Notes: a model not told the origin generated them from the letters alone. 6,437 nt of DNA from JAOTYV01 sp041557595 (GCA_041557595.1 JBFFGE010000231.1:1-6437), one strand, 5' to 3'. Shown: positions 1 through 5,551, counted from the first letter of the stretch. Made by a program: numbers and translations.

Positions 1-821
1 GGGCGGGCGGCCTCGAGATTGCCGGCGACAGCTGGGGCGATCCGGACGGTCCGCTCGTGGTGCTGCAACATGGCGGCGGGCAGACCCGCCATGCCTGGAA
101 GGGGGCGGGCGAAACGCTCGGCAAGGCGGGCTATCACGTGGTCGCCTTCGACGCGCGCGGTCACGGCGATTCCGCCTGGGCGCCGCCGGACGATTATGGC
201 GCGGATTTCATGGTCGAGGATCTGTGTTGCGTCATTGCCGCGGTCGGCGGCAAGAAACCGATCCTGATCGGCGCGTCGATGGGCGGCGGGGTCAGCCTGC
301 TGGCCGTCGGCGAAGGCAAGGTCGATGCGGCGGCGCTCGTGCTGGTCGATACCGCGCCGCGCACCGAGCCCGAGGGCCGGGCCGAGATCATGGCGTTCAT
401 GAACCAGAAGCCGGAAGGGTTCGACAGTCTGGAGGAGGTCGCCGAGGCGATCTCGAACTATCAGCCGCACCGGCCGCGGCCGCGCACGCTCGACGGCCTC
501 GCCAAGAACATCCGGCTCGGCGCCGACGGCAAGTTCCACTGGCACTGGGATCCGGCGCGCCGCCAGAAATGGCGCGACGAGCAGGGCCATCGGGACCGGC
601 TGCACGCCTGCGCCGATAATTTGACACTGCCGACGCTGCTGGTGCGCGGCGGGTTGTCGAATGTCCTCAGCGAGGAGGGGGCGCAAAGCTTCCTCAAGCA
701 ATGCCCGCATGCGGAGTATGTCCAGGTGAACAACGCGGCGCACATGGTCGCCGGCGACCGCAACGACAATTTTGCCGGCGCGGCGATCGAGTTCCTCGGC
801 CGCGTCGCGCCCGCGAAATAA
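1..821 (+). CDS. alpha/beta-hydrolase fold protein, 5'-truncated by the window edge
   Basis: The reading frame is open from base 3 to the TAA at 819-821, giving 272 visible residues. The true start lies upstream: residues before the first in-frame GTG (57) already read as the first strand of the fold. Visible motifs, numbered from the codon at base 3, are an HGGG oxyanion-hole loop (23-26), FDARGHGDS (49-57), the nucleophile elbow GASMGGG with Ser92 (codon 276-278), VLVDTAP ending strand 6 (Asp116), and AAHMVAGD with the catalytic His247. Where homologues usually have Asp after strand 7 (RGGLSD), this protein has Asn220 (codon 660-662). Asp116 might serve as an alternative acid, but that is inference. 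The family covers esterases, epoxide hydrolases, C-C hydrolases and haloperoxidase-like enzymes, and the substrate cannot be read from the sequence. The gene is convergent with the DUF3095 gene, with 23 bp between the stops and no obvious terminator hairpin. Confidence 0.93.
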   Translation, partial: AGGLEIAGDSWGDPDGPLVVLQHGGGQTRHAWKGAGETLGKAGYHVVAFDARGHGDSAWAPPDDYGADFMVEDLCCVIAAVGGKKPILIGASMGGGVSLLAVGEGKVDAAALVLVDTAPRTEPEGRAEIMAFMNQKPEGFDSLEEVAEAISNYQPHRPRPRTLDGLAKNIRLGADGKFHWHWDPARRQKWRDEQGHRDRLHACADNLTLPTLLVRGGLSNVLSEEGAQSFLKQCPHAEYVQVNNAAHMVAGDRNDNFAGAAIEFLGRVAPAK

Positions 822-844
822 GCCGGATCGTTTTTGGGAGGGTG

Positions 845-2098
845 CTATCGGTTCGCCGAGCCGGCCGTCGGGACGTTCGGCACGGTCGCCAATTGCGCCT
901 TCAGATGTCGCGCCGCTTCGGCAAAACCGCCATTGCCGCCATCCAGAAAATGGACATGTTCGGAATTTTCCAGGCTGAAGACGAGGCAGGTCATGAGGGC
1001 CGTGTCGGCAGCGTGTATGCCGAACACGATACCGCCCTCGCGGCGCATGGTTTCGAGACAGTCTTCGAGGGCGCGTGCCTGGTCCAGGCTGCAATCGAGC
1101 ACCAGCCGAAGCATGTCGTCGAAGCGCTGGAAGTCGGTATTGGCGATCAGTTCGGCTTTGTAGGCGGGCGCGTGATACGCGCCGGCCCGGCCGCCGCTGC
1201 GGTGCAGGAACCATTGCACGGCACTTTGGCCGAGGATGCCGGCGAGCCGTTTCAGGAAGGCGGGTTGCCCCTGACCGCATGTGGCGCGGGCCTCGGTCAA
1301 AACTCCGGCGGGTGGCCAGCGGAAGCGTAAGCCGCCATCCGTCGCGGGCGAGAGATCGCTGAAATTCTGCTTCAGCGCGTCGTTCATGCAAGCGACGACC
1401 GTCTCGAATGTGGCCGATCGGCTGGCCGGATCGGTTGCGGTCGACATCACCAGCACGGACAGGATCGTGCCGTTTCGCGCGCCCATCGGTGCCCAGCGGC
1501 AGGTCAAACCCTCCAAATCGGGCGCATCGCCGGACGCAGCCGAGTCCAGCCGATAGGCCGCTCCGGCGACGTCGTCCTTGATCAAGCTGTCGGCCAGTTC
1601 CATGCCGCCGCCGGCGAACAGGGCCAGGTGATTGCCGGGGCTGAGGCGGAATTTTGCGGCAAGAACGTCGCGGTTGCGCGCCTGAATGTCGGCCACCGGC
1701 ACGATGCCAATGCGCATGGTCAAGCCGAACCGGGATTCGCAGAGTGTTTTCGTGCACGTCAACGCCCGGCGGACCGCCTCCGCGCAAAAGCCGGGCACCG
1801 CTAGCGCAGCGCCGTCCCCGCCGAAGACATAGGGTATCTCGGGGACGGGATGAAATTGCTTGAGGGCATTCAACACCGCCGTAATGCAGGCGGCGCCCAT
1901 CATGTTGACGTCCTTATAGCGGCCTTGCGCAATCGCCCTGGTCGAGCCCTCGATATCCGCCAGCGCGATCAGCCAGTCCGCGGGCAAGCGCCGATAATGC
2001 GAAAGGTCGGTGAAGCCTTCGAAATCGTCGAACGGAGCGAGGTCCCTGTAAAATGCGCCGGTGCCGTCCTCGAAGTTCAGGTCAGTCTCTGAGGGCAT
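845..2098 (-). CDS. DUF3095 family protein with class III cyclase-like motifs
   Basis: This is a complete 417-residue protein, close to the usual DUF3095 length as I recall it. The C-terminal half carries what I recognise as the family signature: AYHAPAYKAELIANTDFQ (307-324), GIHAADTALMTCLVF (360-374) and HVHFLDGGNGGFAEAARHLK (381-400). The N-terminal half holds ADIEGST (47-53) and VFGGDGAAL (91-99), followed by TMRIGI (127-132). These resemble the two metal-binding loops and core strand of class III nucleotide cyclases, with candidate metal ligands Asp48 and Asp95. Catalysis is not established, and the substrate-specifying residues of true cyclases are not evident to me. There is no signal peptide or membrane segment, so a cytoplasmic location is likely. 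The ATG at 2098 has only a poor ribosome binding site, but the sequence MPSETDLNFEDGTGAFYRDL reads as a natural N-terminus. It is preceded by a 156-bp gap on the same strand after the lipoprotein gene, so it may be read through from that operon or have its own promoter. Confidence 0.9.
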   Translation of the reverse strand: MPSETDLNFEDGTGAFYRDLAPFDDFEGFTDLSHYRRLPADWLIALADIEGSTRAIAQGRYKDVNMMGAACITAVLNALKQFHPVPEIPYVFGGDGAALAVPGFCAEAVRRALTCTKTLCESRFGLTMRIGIVPVADIQARNRDVLAAKFRLSPGNHLALFAGGGMELADSLIKDDVAGAAYRLDSAASGDAPDLEGLTCRWAPMGARNGTILSVLVMSTATDPASRSATFETVVACMNDALKQNFSDLSPATDGGLRFRWPPAGVLTEARATCGQGQPAFLKRLAGILGQSAVQWFLHRSGGRAGAYHAPAYKAELIANTDFQRFDDMLRLVLDCSLDQARALEDCLETMRREGGIVFGIHAADTALMTCLVFSLENSEHVHFLDGGNGGFAEAARHLKAQLATVPNVPTAGSANR

Positions 2099-2254
2099 TG
2101 GTTTTCTGAATTGGGGCCGGACGCCGGCAATACGAAGCGTGGCTCGGGCTGTAGTGGTGTCGGTGGTCAGGTCGATAATACCTTCGCCGGGCGGCTGCGT
2201 GGTGATTTTAGTTCGATACCACCACTTTCGACGCCAGACCGGATGGGCACCGGT
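2099..2254. other. intergenic region between lipoprotein and DUF3095 genes
   Basis: This 156-bp gap separates two genes on the minus strand. I see no coding sequence that I can support. The only notable structure is a short inverted repeat, GTGGTG at 2199-2204 and CACCAC at 2220-2225, with a 15-base AT-richer loop. It lacks a T-tract and is therefore not a convincing intrinsic terminator. On the minus strand a TATTAT hexamer (2182-2177) could serve as a -10 element for the DUF3095 gene, but no acceptable -35 sits at the right distance. Whether this gap separates two transcripts is undecided. Confidence 0.4.
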
Positions 2255-2425
2255 TCACGGATCCCAGCGTTCAGTCGGCTCGCCGTCCTTGCCGTAACTG
2301 GTGCAATTCGGCGCAGCCCGGCACAGATCGTGGGCAAAATGCTTCAACTGTTTCTCGCTGCAGGACGTACTTACCAACGCTGCTGCAAGGAGCAAAGCGA
2401 GGGAAACGTTTCGGTACCGCGTCAT
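2255..2425 (-). CDS. small predicted lipoprotein (56 aa), function unknown
   Basis: The predicted product is 56 residues. The N-terminus is a classic signal peptide: basic MTRYR, a hydrophobic core (about 8-18, SLALLLAAALV), then STSC with Cys22 as the likely lipidated residue. The lipobox is imperfect because Ser sits at -3, where Leu is usual. The mature part is only about 35 residues and has two more cysteines (Cys35, Cys41) in DLCRAAPNCTSY, which could pair. The start was chosen at 2425 rather than the in-frame ATG at 2485. The shorter form begins directly with the signal peptide and has a strong GGAGG Shine-Dalgarno four bases upstream. Its ATG also overlaps the TGA of the upstream HTH gene as ATGA, a hallmark of translational coupling. 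It is the last gene of the DUF2975-HTH operon. I do not recognise the family. The context suggests a role with the membrane protein and regulator, but this is inference. Confidence 0.75.
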   Translation of the reverse strand: MTRYRNVSLALLLAAALVSTSCSEKQLKHFAHDLCRAAPNCTSYGKDGEPTERWDP

Positions 2426-2637
2426 GTCTCCTCCGGTTCCTGATATCTCAGGATATCGCCGGGCTGACAGTCGAGGTGGTCGCAAATTGCCTGCAGCGTG
2501 GCAAACCGGATGCCCTTGACCTTGCCTGATTTCAAGAGCGACAGATTCTGTTCGGTAATGCCGACCGCCGCCGCAAGGTCCTTCGATTTGACCTTTCGCA
2601 TCGCCAGCATGACGTCGAGGGTGACGATGATCGGCAT
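2422..2637 (-). CDS. Cro/C1-type (XRE, YozG-like) HTH transcriptional regulator
   Basis: This 71-residue protein is essentially one DNA-binding domain. The helix-turn-helix runs through KSKDLAAAVGITEQNLSLLK (17-36): the scaffold helix is DLAAAVG and the recognition helix is TEQNLSLLKSG. LQAICDHLDCQPGDIL (48-63) closes the domain, as in small Xre/YozG-type regulators. There is no effector-binding or dimerisation extension, so any signal probably comes through a partner protein. The gene sits 19 bp downstream of the DUF2975 membrane protein gene, a gene pair that recurs in many bacteria (the Bacillus subtilis yoaS-yozG arrangement, from memory). Its TGA overlaps the ATG of the following lipoprotein gene by four bases. 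Autoregulation through the palindrome upstream of the operon is a reasonable inference. The likely role, repressor or activator of its own operon, is not shown directly. Confidence 0.9.
   Translation of the reverse strand: MPIIVTLDVMLAMRKVKSKDLAAAVGITEQNLSLLKSGKVKGIRFATLQAICDHLDCQPGDILRYQEPEET
2426..2434 (-). promoter_or_regulatory. strong ribosome binding site of the small lipoprotein gene
   Basis: On the minus strand GGAGGAGAC lies immediately before the ATG at 2425, with the GGAGG core four bases from the start. It lies within the last codons of the HTH gene and decides the start over the longer in-frame alternative at 2485. It also indicates that this tiny frame is really translated. Confidence 0.75.
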
Positions 2638-2656
2638 CGGGCAGCTTCCCGGCCGC

Positions 2657-3193
2657 TTAGACGATCTGCGCCTGTTCTTCCGCCAGCTCCCGGCCTTCGT
2701 CCATGGTCCAGGCGATGATCAGGAAGACGCAGCCGATGAACGCGGTGGTGAGGTCGGAAGACCCGACGCTTATTGCCAGCATCTTTTGTCCCGGCGGGTT
2801 GCTGAGCGTCAGCGCCATGCTGAGCAAGGCGTTCGCCAGGGGTTTCGCGATGGCGAAGAGAATGATGGCGATGGCGAATCCACGAAGCGAACGGATGCTT
2901 CCCGCGGTGAATATTTGCCCTTGTTCATAGAGGCCGAACAGCGCGCGCAAGCGCCAGAAGGCAAGAATGGAGATGCCACCCGGGATCAAAGAGATTGCGA
3001 AACCCAGGAGGAGCGATGGCACTGGCATGGGGTCGGCCAGGGGCCGGATATGGACGAATTCCGGGTGGGTCGGTGCCCAGGCGCTGAAGGTTGCCCACAT
3101 CGTCGCCAAAACGACCGGAATTGCGAAGGCGGTAATCGTACAGCAGACCCGCATTATCCGGCTGACACGCTGAATGCGGTTTAGGTTCGACAT
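2657..3193 (-). CDS. DUF2975 family integral membrane protein
   Basis: This 178-residue protein has four apparent transmembrane segments, at roughly 15-38, 57-80, 101-127 and 148-163. Between segments 2 and 3 is LFGLYEQGQIFTAGSIRSLR (85-104). The C-terminus, FLIIAWTMDEGRELAEEQAQ (157-176), is the acidic tail just after the last helix that I recognise as typical of DUF2975. Length and topology match the family. Its biochemical function is unknown. It is usually encoded next to a small Xre-type regulator, as here (19 bp gap to the HTH gene), so it may sense a membrane or envelope condition and control the regulator. That role is inference. It is the first gene of the operon. The ATG at 3193 has a modest GAGG Shine-Dalgarno six bases upstream. 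A predicted promoter lies about 55-90 bases upstream. Confidence 0.88.
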   Translation of the reverse strand: MSNLNRIQRVSRIMRVCCTITAFAIPVVLATMWATFSAWAPTHPEFVHIRPLADPMPVPSLLLGFAISLIPGGISILAFWRLRALFGLYEQGQIFTAGSIRSLRGFAIAIILFAIAKPLANALLSMALTLSNPPGQKMLAISVGSSDLTTAFIGCVFLIIAWTMDEGRELAEEQAQIV

Positions 3194-3253
3194 GAGGGGC
3201 CTCGTGACCAGCTAAACCCGACCACAATAGAAAGCAGATTTCCACACAAAACA

Positions 3254-3281
3254 ATAATAATTTATCGTTTTACGATAAGAA
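3254..3281 (-). promoter_or_regulatory. predicted promoter of the DUF2975-HTH-lipoprotein operon
   Basis: On the minus strand a TTCTTA hexamer (3281-3276) stands 16 bases from TATTAT (3259-3254). The -10 matches the TATAAT consensus at five of six positions and the -35 at three of six. The elements lie in the only AT-rich stretch of the 187-bp divergent intergenic region. Transcription would start near 3247 and leave a leader of roughly 55 bases before the ATG at 3193. The spacer is filled by a perfect palindrome, which supports a regulated promoter. The assignment rests on consensus matching only. Confidence 0.5.
3262..3278. promoter_or_regulatory. palindromic operator candidate TTATCGT-TTT-ACGATAA
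   Basis: This is a perfect inverted repeat with 7-bp arms and a 3-bp centre (3262-3268 and 3272-3278). Beyond a two-base bulge on the right side the symmetry continues for six more base pairs (AATAAT at 3256-3261, ATTATT at 3281-3286), giving a longer imperfect dyad. It overlaps the spacer of the predicted minus-strand promoter and lies about 100 bp upstream of the CitE-like gene on the plus strand. The small HTH protein encoded in the minus-strand operon is the obvious candidate ligand, but a different regulator could bind. I found no second copy in this window. A terminator role is unlikely, as no gene ends here. Confidence 0.55.
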
Positions 3282-3319
3282 TTATTTAATCGCTTTCGGC
3301 AGTGCCGGGCCCAAGCCGA

Positions 3320-3348
3320 TTGTTCTCCGCGAGCCGGTTTGGCATGAT
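3320..3348 (+). promoter_or_regulatory. weak candidate promoter for the CitE-like/dioxygenase operon
   Basis: TTGTTC (3320-3325) and CATGAT (3343-3348) are separated by 17 bases and lie 33-60 bases before the ATG at 3381. The matches to the sigma-70 consensus are three and four of six, so this is only a plausible placement. The AT-rich segment at 3250-3290 could alternatively serve the plus strand. Confidence 0.2.
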
Positions 3349-3380
3349 CGCGCGAACCAGTCAGACGCAAGAGGATCGTC

Positions 3381-4253
3381 ATGCCCGCATACCGTAGCTT
3401 TCTGTTCGCCCCCGGCAATCACCCGCGCAAGGTCGAGAAGGTTTTCGGCTGCGGCTCGGACAATGTCATTCTCGATCTCGAGGATGCGGTGGCGAATGCG
3501 GAAAAGGTGGCGACGCGGGCAACCGTGGTCGAGGCGTTGAAGGCGCCGCGCCGGGGCGGCGGCTATGTCCGGGTCAATTCCTACAATACCGAATTCTGCT
3601 ACGGCGACGTCGCCGCCATCGTCGGGTCCTGGCTCGACGGCATCATCTTTCCGATGTGCGAGAGCGCCGATCAAATACGATCCTTCGACTGGCTGGTCGG
3701 CAGTCTCGAGCGCGAACGCGGCCTGCCGGTCGGCGGCATCGACATCATTCCCATCATCGAGACGGGGAAGGGCATTGCGGCCGCGCGGGAGATCGCCTGC
3801 GCGGGCACGCGGATACGGCGCATGGCGTTCGGCGCGGGCGATTATACGCTCGACATGAACATGGAATGGACGATCGAAGAGACCGAGCTGGAGCATGCGC
3901 GGGCGGAGATGGTGATGGCGTCCCGGGTCGGAGATCTCGAACCGCCGCTCGACACCGTCTGGATCCATATCAAGGATCTGGAAAACCTCGAAGCCTCGAC
4001 GCGGCATGTGAAGCAGATCGGCTTCCAGGGCAAGATGTGCATCTATCCGCCGCAAGTCGAGGTGGTGAACCGGGTCTTCACGCCGAGCGATGCGGAAATC
4101 GACTTCGCCAAGCGTGTCGTCGCGGCCTTTGCGGAGGCCGAGAAGCAGGGCTCGTCCTCGATCCAGATGGACGGCTATTTCATCGACTATCCGATCGTCT
4201 ACAAGGCCCAGCGGACGCTCGAGACGCTGCGCCAGATCCGCGAAGCGGCGTGA
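3381..4253 (+). CDS. CitE-like HpcH/HpaI aldolase/citrate lyase family protein
   Basis: This is a complete 290-residue protein, the usual size for CitE-type acyl-CoA lyases, which act on citryl-, malyl-, methylmalyl- or citramalyl-CoA using a TIM-barrel fold and Mg2+. Motifs in order are RSFLFAPGNH (5-14), VILDLEDAV (29-37), VRVNSYNTE (63-71) with the CoA/substrate Arg64, PIIETGKG (124-131) with the metal ligand Glu127, FGAGDYTLDM (150-159) with the second metal ligand Asp154, and GKMCIYPPQVEVVN (217-230). Two positions differ from the commonest forms: GAGD in place of GAED, and CIYP in place of CIHP. The metal ligands are intact, so an active lyase is likely, but the acyl-CoA substrate cannot be named. 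The ATG at 3381 has AGAGGA five bases upstream. The dioxygenase gene follows 50 bp downstream on the same strand, suggesting a shared catabolic transcript. Confidence 0.9.
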   Translation: MPAYRSFLFAPGNHPRKVEKVFGCGSDNVILDLEDAVANAEKVATRATVVEALKAPRRGGGYVRVNSYNTEFCYGDVAAIVGSWLDGIIFPMCESADQIRSFDWLVGSLERERGLPVGGIDIIPIIETGKGIAAAREIACAGTRIRRMAFGAGDYTLDMNMEWTIEETELEHARAEMVMASRVGDLEPPLDTVWIHIKDLENLEASTRHVKQIGFQGKMCIYPPQVEVVNRVFTPSDAEIDFAKRVVAAFAEAEKQGSSSIQMDGYFIDYPIVYKAQRTLETLRQIREAA

Positions 4254-4291
4254 CGGTCCGCGCGATGCGGGAATCGCAATCCAGGAAGGAT

Positions 4292-4303
4292 GGAGGGGGC
4301 GGA
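4292..4303 (+). promoter_or_regulatory. ribosome binding site fixing the dioxygenase start
   Basis: GGAGG at 4292-4296 lies seven bases before the ATG at 4304. An in-frame ATG at 4265 has no comparable site and would add 13 residues with no family resemblance, so 4304 is preferred. Confidence 0.6.
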
Positions 4304-5149
4304 ATGGCGTTTACGATTGAGCCGCTCGGTGAGCATATTGCAGCACGGATCGATGGGATCGATTTGCGTGCGCCGGTCGACGCGGCAACGCGGGCGGCGT
4401 TGAACGATGCGTTGGCCGAGCACATCGTCCTGGTCTTTCGCGGACAGCAATTGGAACCGATCGAGTTCGTCGAGGCGGCGGGCATTTTCGGACCGACCAT
4501 GAAGCAACACTATTCGCAGTTCGAGAGCCCGGACCATCCGCATCTCGCCTATGTATCGAGCGAGGATGGCGGCGTCGGCCCGGACGGCAAACGCATCCCG
4601 CGCGCGACCATGTGGCATACGGACCACACCAACCATGAACGCCCGCCCAAGGCGACGACGCTCTATGCGGTCGAGCTGCCGGGGCAGGGCGGAGGCACCA
4701 GCTTCGCGAATATGCGGGCCGGCCTCGCGGCGTTGCCCAAAGACCTACAGGATCGGCTATCGGGTATGAAGACGGTCAACAATTTGGCGGTGGAGGTGAC
4801 CAAGGGCGGCAATGCGCGGGCACGGCCGGAGGATGCGGTAAAATACTCCAACGACGTGGTGCACCCGATGGTGCGGACGCATCCGGACAACGGCACCAAG
4901 GCGCTGTACTTCCACATCAGCAAGACCGAGCGGATCGAAGGCATGGAACCGGAGGAAAGCATCGATTTTCTGGCCGATCTGCTGGCGCAGGCGATCAAGC
5001 CGGAATTCGTCTACCGGCACGATTGGCGGCTTGGCGACATGGTCGTCTTCGACAACCGCGCCGCGATGCACCGCGCCCATGCGGATTACGACATGACGGA
5101 GCGGAGGCTGCTGTACCGCGTCATCGTCGAGGGCGACCGTCCGGTATAG
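4304..5149 (+). CDS. TauD/TfdA-type Fe(II)/2-oxoglutarate-dependent dioxygenase
   Basis: This 281-residue protein is the typical TauD length. The iron-binding facial triad is visible as WHTDHT (His105, Asp107) and NRAAMHRAH (His256). RRLLYRV follows, with Arg267 eleven residues after the distal His, where TauD has its 2-oxoglutarate-binding arginine. GGGTSFANM (129-137) is the conserved strand after the HxD motif. The N-terminus (IEPLGEHIAARIDGIDLRAP) is the normal start of the family. Members hydroxylate or oxidatively cleave taurine, alkyl sulfates, phenoxyacetates, carnitine-type compounds and others. No motif here specifies the substrate. The frame stays open upstream through the CitE-like gene, but that part is an out-of-frame shadow and not a fusion. 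The gene is 50 bp downstream of the CitE-like lyase, so it is probably co-transcribed with it. It ends 24 bp before the convergent queD stop. Confidence 0.93.
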   Translation: MAFTIEPLGEHIAARIDGIDLRAPVDAATRAALNDALAEHIVLVFRGQQLEPIEFVEAAGIFGPTMKQHYSQFESPDHPHLAYVSSEDGGVGPDGKRIPRATMWHTDHTNHERPPKATTLYAVELPGQGGGTSFANMRAGLAALPKDLQDRLSGMKTVNNLAVEVTKGGNARARPEDAVKYSNDVVHPMVRTHPDNGTKALYFHISKTERIEGMEPEESIDFLADLLAQAIKPEFVYRHDWRLGDMVVFDNRAAMHRAHADYDMTERRLLYRVIVEGDRPV

Positions 5150-5173
5150 AAATCGAATGGGTAGGCGCGGGTT

Positions 5174-5551
5174 TCAGCCAATCGGCCCGGTATAGTGGCA
5201 GGCCTCGCCATTGCCCTCGCGGCTGACGGTGACGCAGGACAGCGCCGGCAGCGCGCCCTTCAATCGCTCCCACAGCCAAATGCTGATATTCTCCAGGCTC
5301 GGCAGGTCGAGGCCCGGAATGTCGTTCAGGCAGTTGTGGTCGAGCGTTTCCCGCACCGTCGCGATCGCGGCGTTGACCTGATCGAAATCCTGCACCCAGC
5401 CGGATTGCGGGTTCGGAATGCCGGTCAGCGCCAATTCGACCTTGAAGGTATGGCCGTGCATGCGTCCGTAGGGGTGATCTTCCGGCATATTGGGGAAGAA
5501 ATGCGCGGCGCTGAACCCGAAGCTCTTTACGATGGTTACGACATTTGTCAT
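5174..5551 (-). CDS. queD: 6-carboxytetrahydropterin synthase family protein (QueD-like), atypical active site
   Basis: This 125-residue protein belongs to the 6-pyruvoyl-tetrahydropterin synthase/QueD family, which converts 7,8-dihydroneopterin triphosphate to 6-carboxytetrahydropterin, the step before QueE. Zinc ligands are visible in FSAAHFF (His17) and MHGHTF (His32, His34). The Asp71-His72 pair of LDHNCLND and Glu112 of SREG match the rest of the active site, and PSLENISIWLW (84-94) is the usual substrate-pocket helix. In E. coli QueD the catalytic Cys lies in the pattern CxxxHGH, whereas here that position is Tyr28 (HPYGRMHGH). A cysteine instead appears at 74, two residues after the active-site His. 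The start at 5551 was chosen over an in-frame ATG at 5596 because it begins at the conserved N-terminus and shares its A with the queE stop (TGATG), indicating coupling. Function by family and context is very likely 7-deazaguanine synthesis. The residue change leaves activity uncertain. Confidence 0.87.
   Translation of the reverse strand: MTNVVTIVKSFGFSAAHFFPNMPEDHPYGRMHGHTFKVELALTGIPNPQSGWVQDFDQVNAAIATVRETLDHNCLNDIPGLDLPSLENISIWLWERLKGALPALSCVTVSREGNGEACHYTGPIG

Noticed and set aside
701..1330. A plus-strand open frame of about 209 codons overlapping the hydrolase end and the DUF3095 gene.
   Set aside because: It overlaps two well-supported genes in other frames and reads as a compositional shadow.
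2439..2452. CCTGA-TATC-TCAGG inverted repeat at the end of the HTH gene, just upstream of the lipoprotein ribosome binding site.
   Set aside because: The stem is only five base pairs and lies in codons of the HTH gene. It could tune translation of the next gene, but nothing else supports a regulatory role.
3282..4055. A long minus-strand open frame of about 257 codons opposite the CitE-like gene.
   Set aside because: It is antisense to a clear enzyme gene, its product is rich in Arg, His, Asp and Ala with no recognisable domain, and such frames are expected in GC-rich coding DNA.
3656..4303. The dioxygenase frame stays open for over 200 codons upstream, suggesting a long fusion protein.
   Set aside because: This stretch lies in a different frame of the well-supported CitE-like gene and reads as Arg-rich low-complexity protein. 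Family resemblance and a good ribosome binding site begin at 4304.
5150..5173. Possible bidirectional terminator between the convergent dioxygenase and queD genes.
   Set aside because: The 24-base gap has no hairpin followed by a T-run. Termination may lie inside coding sequence or be Rho-dependent.
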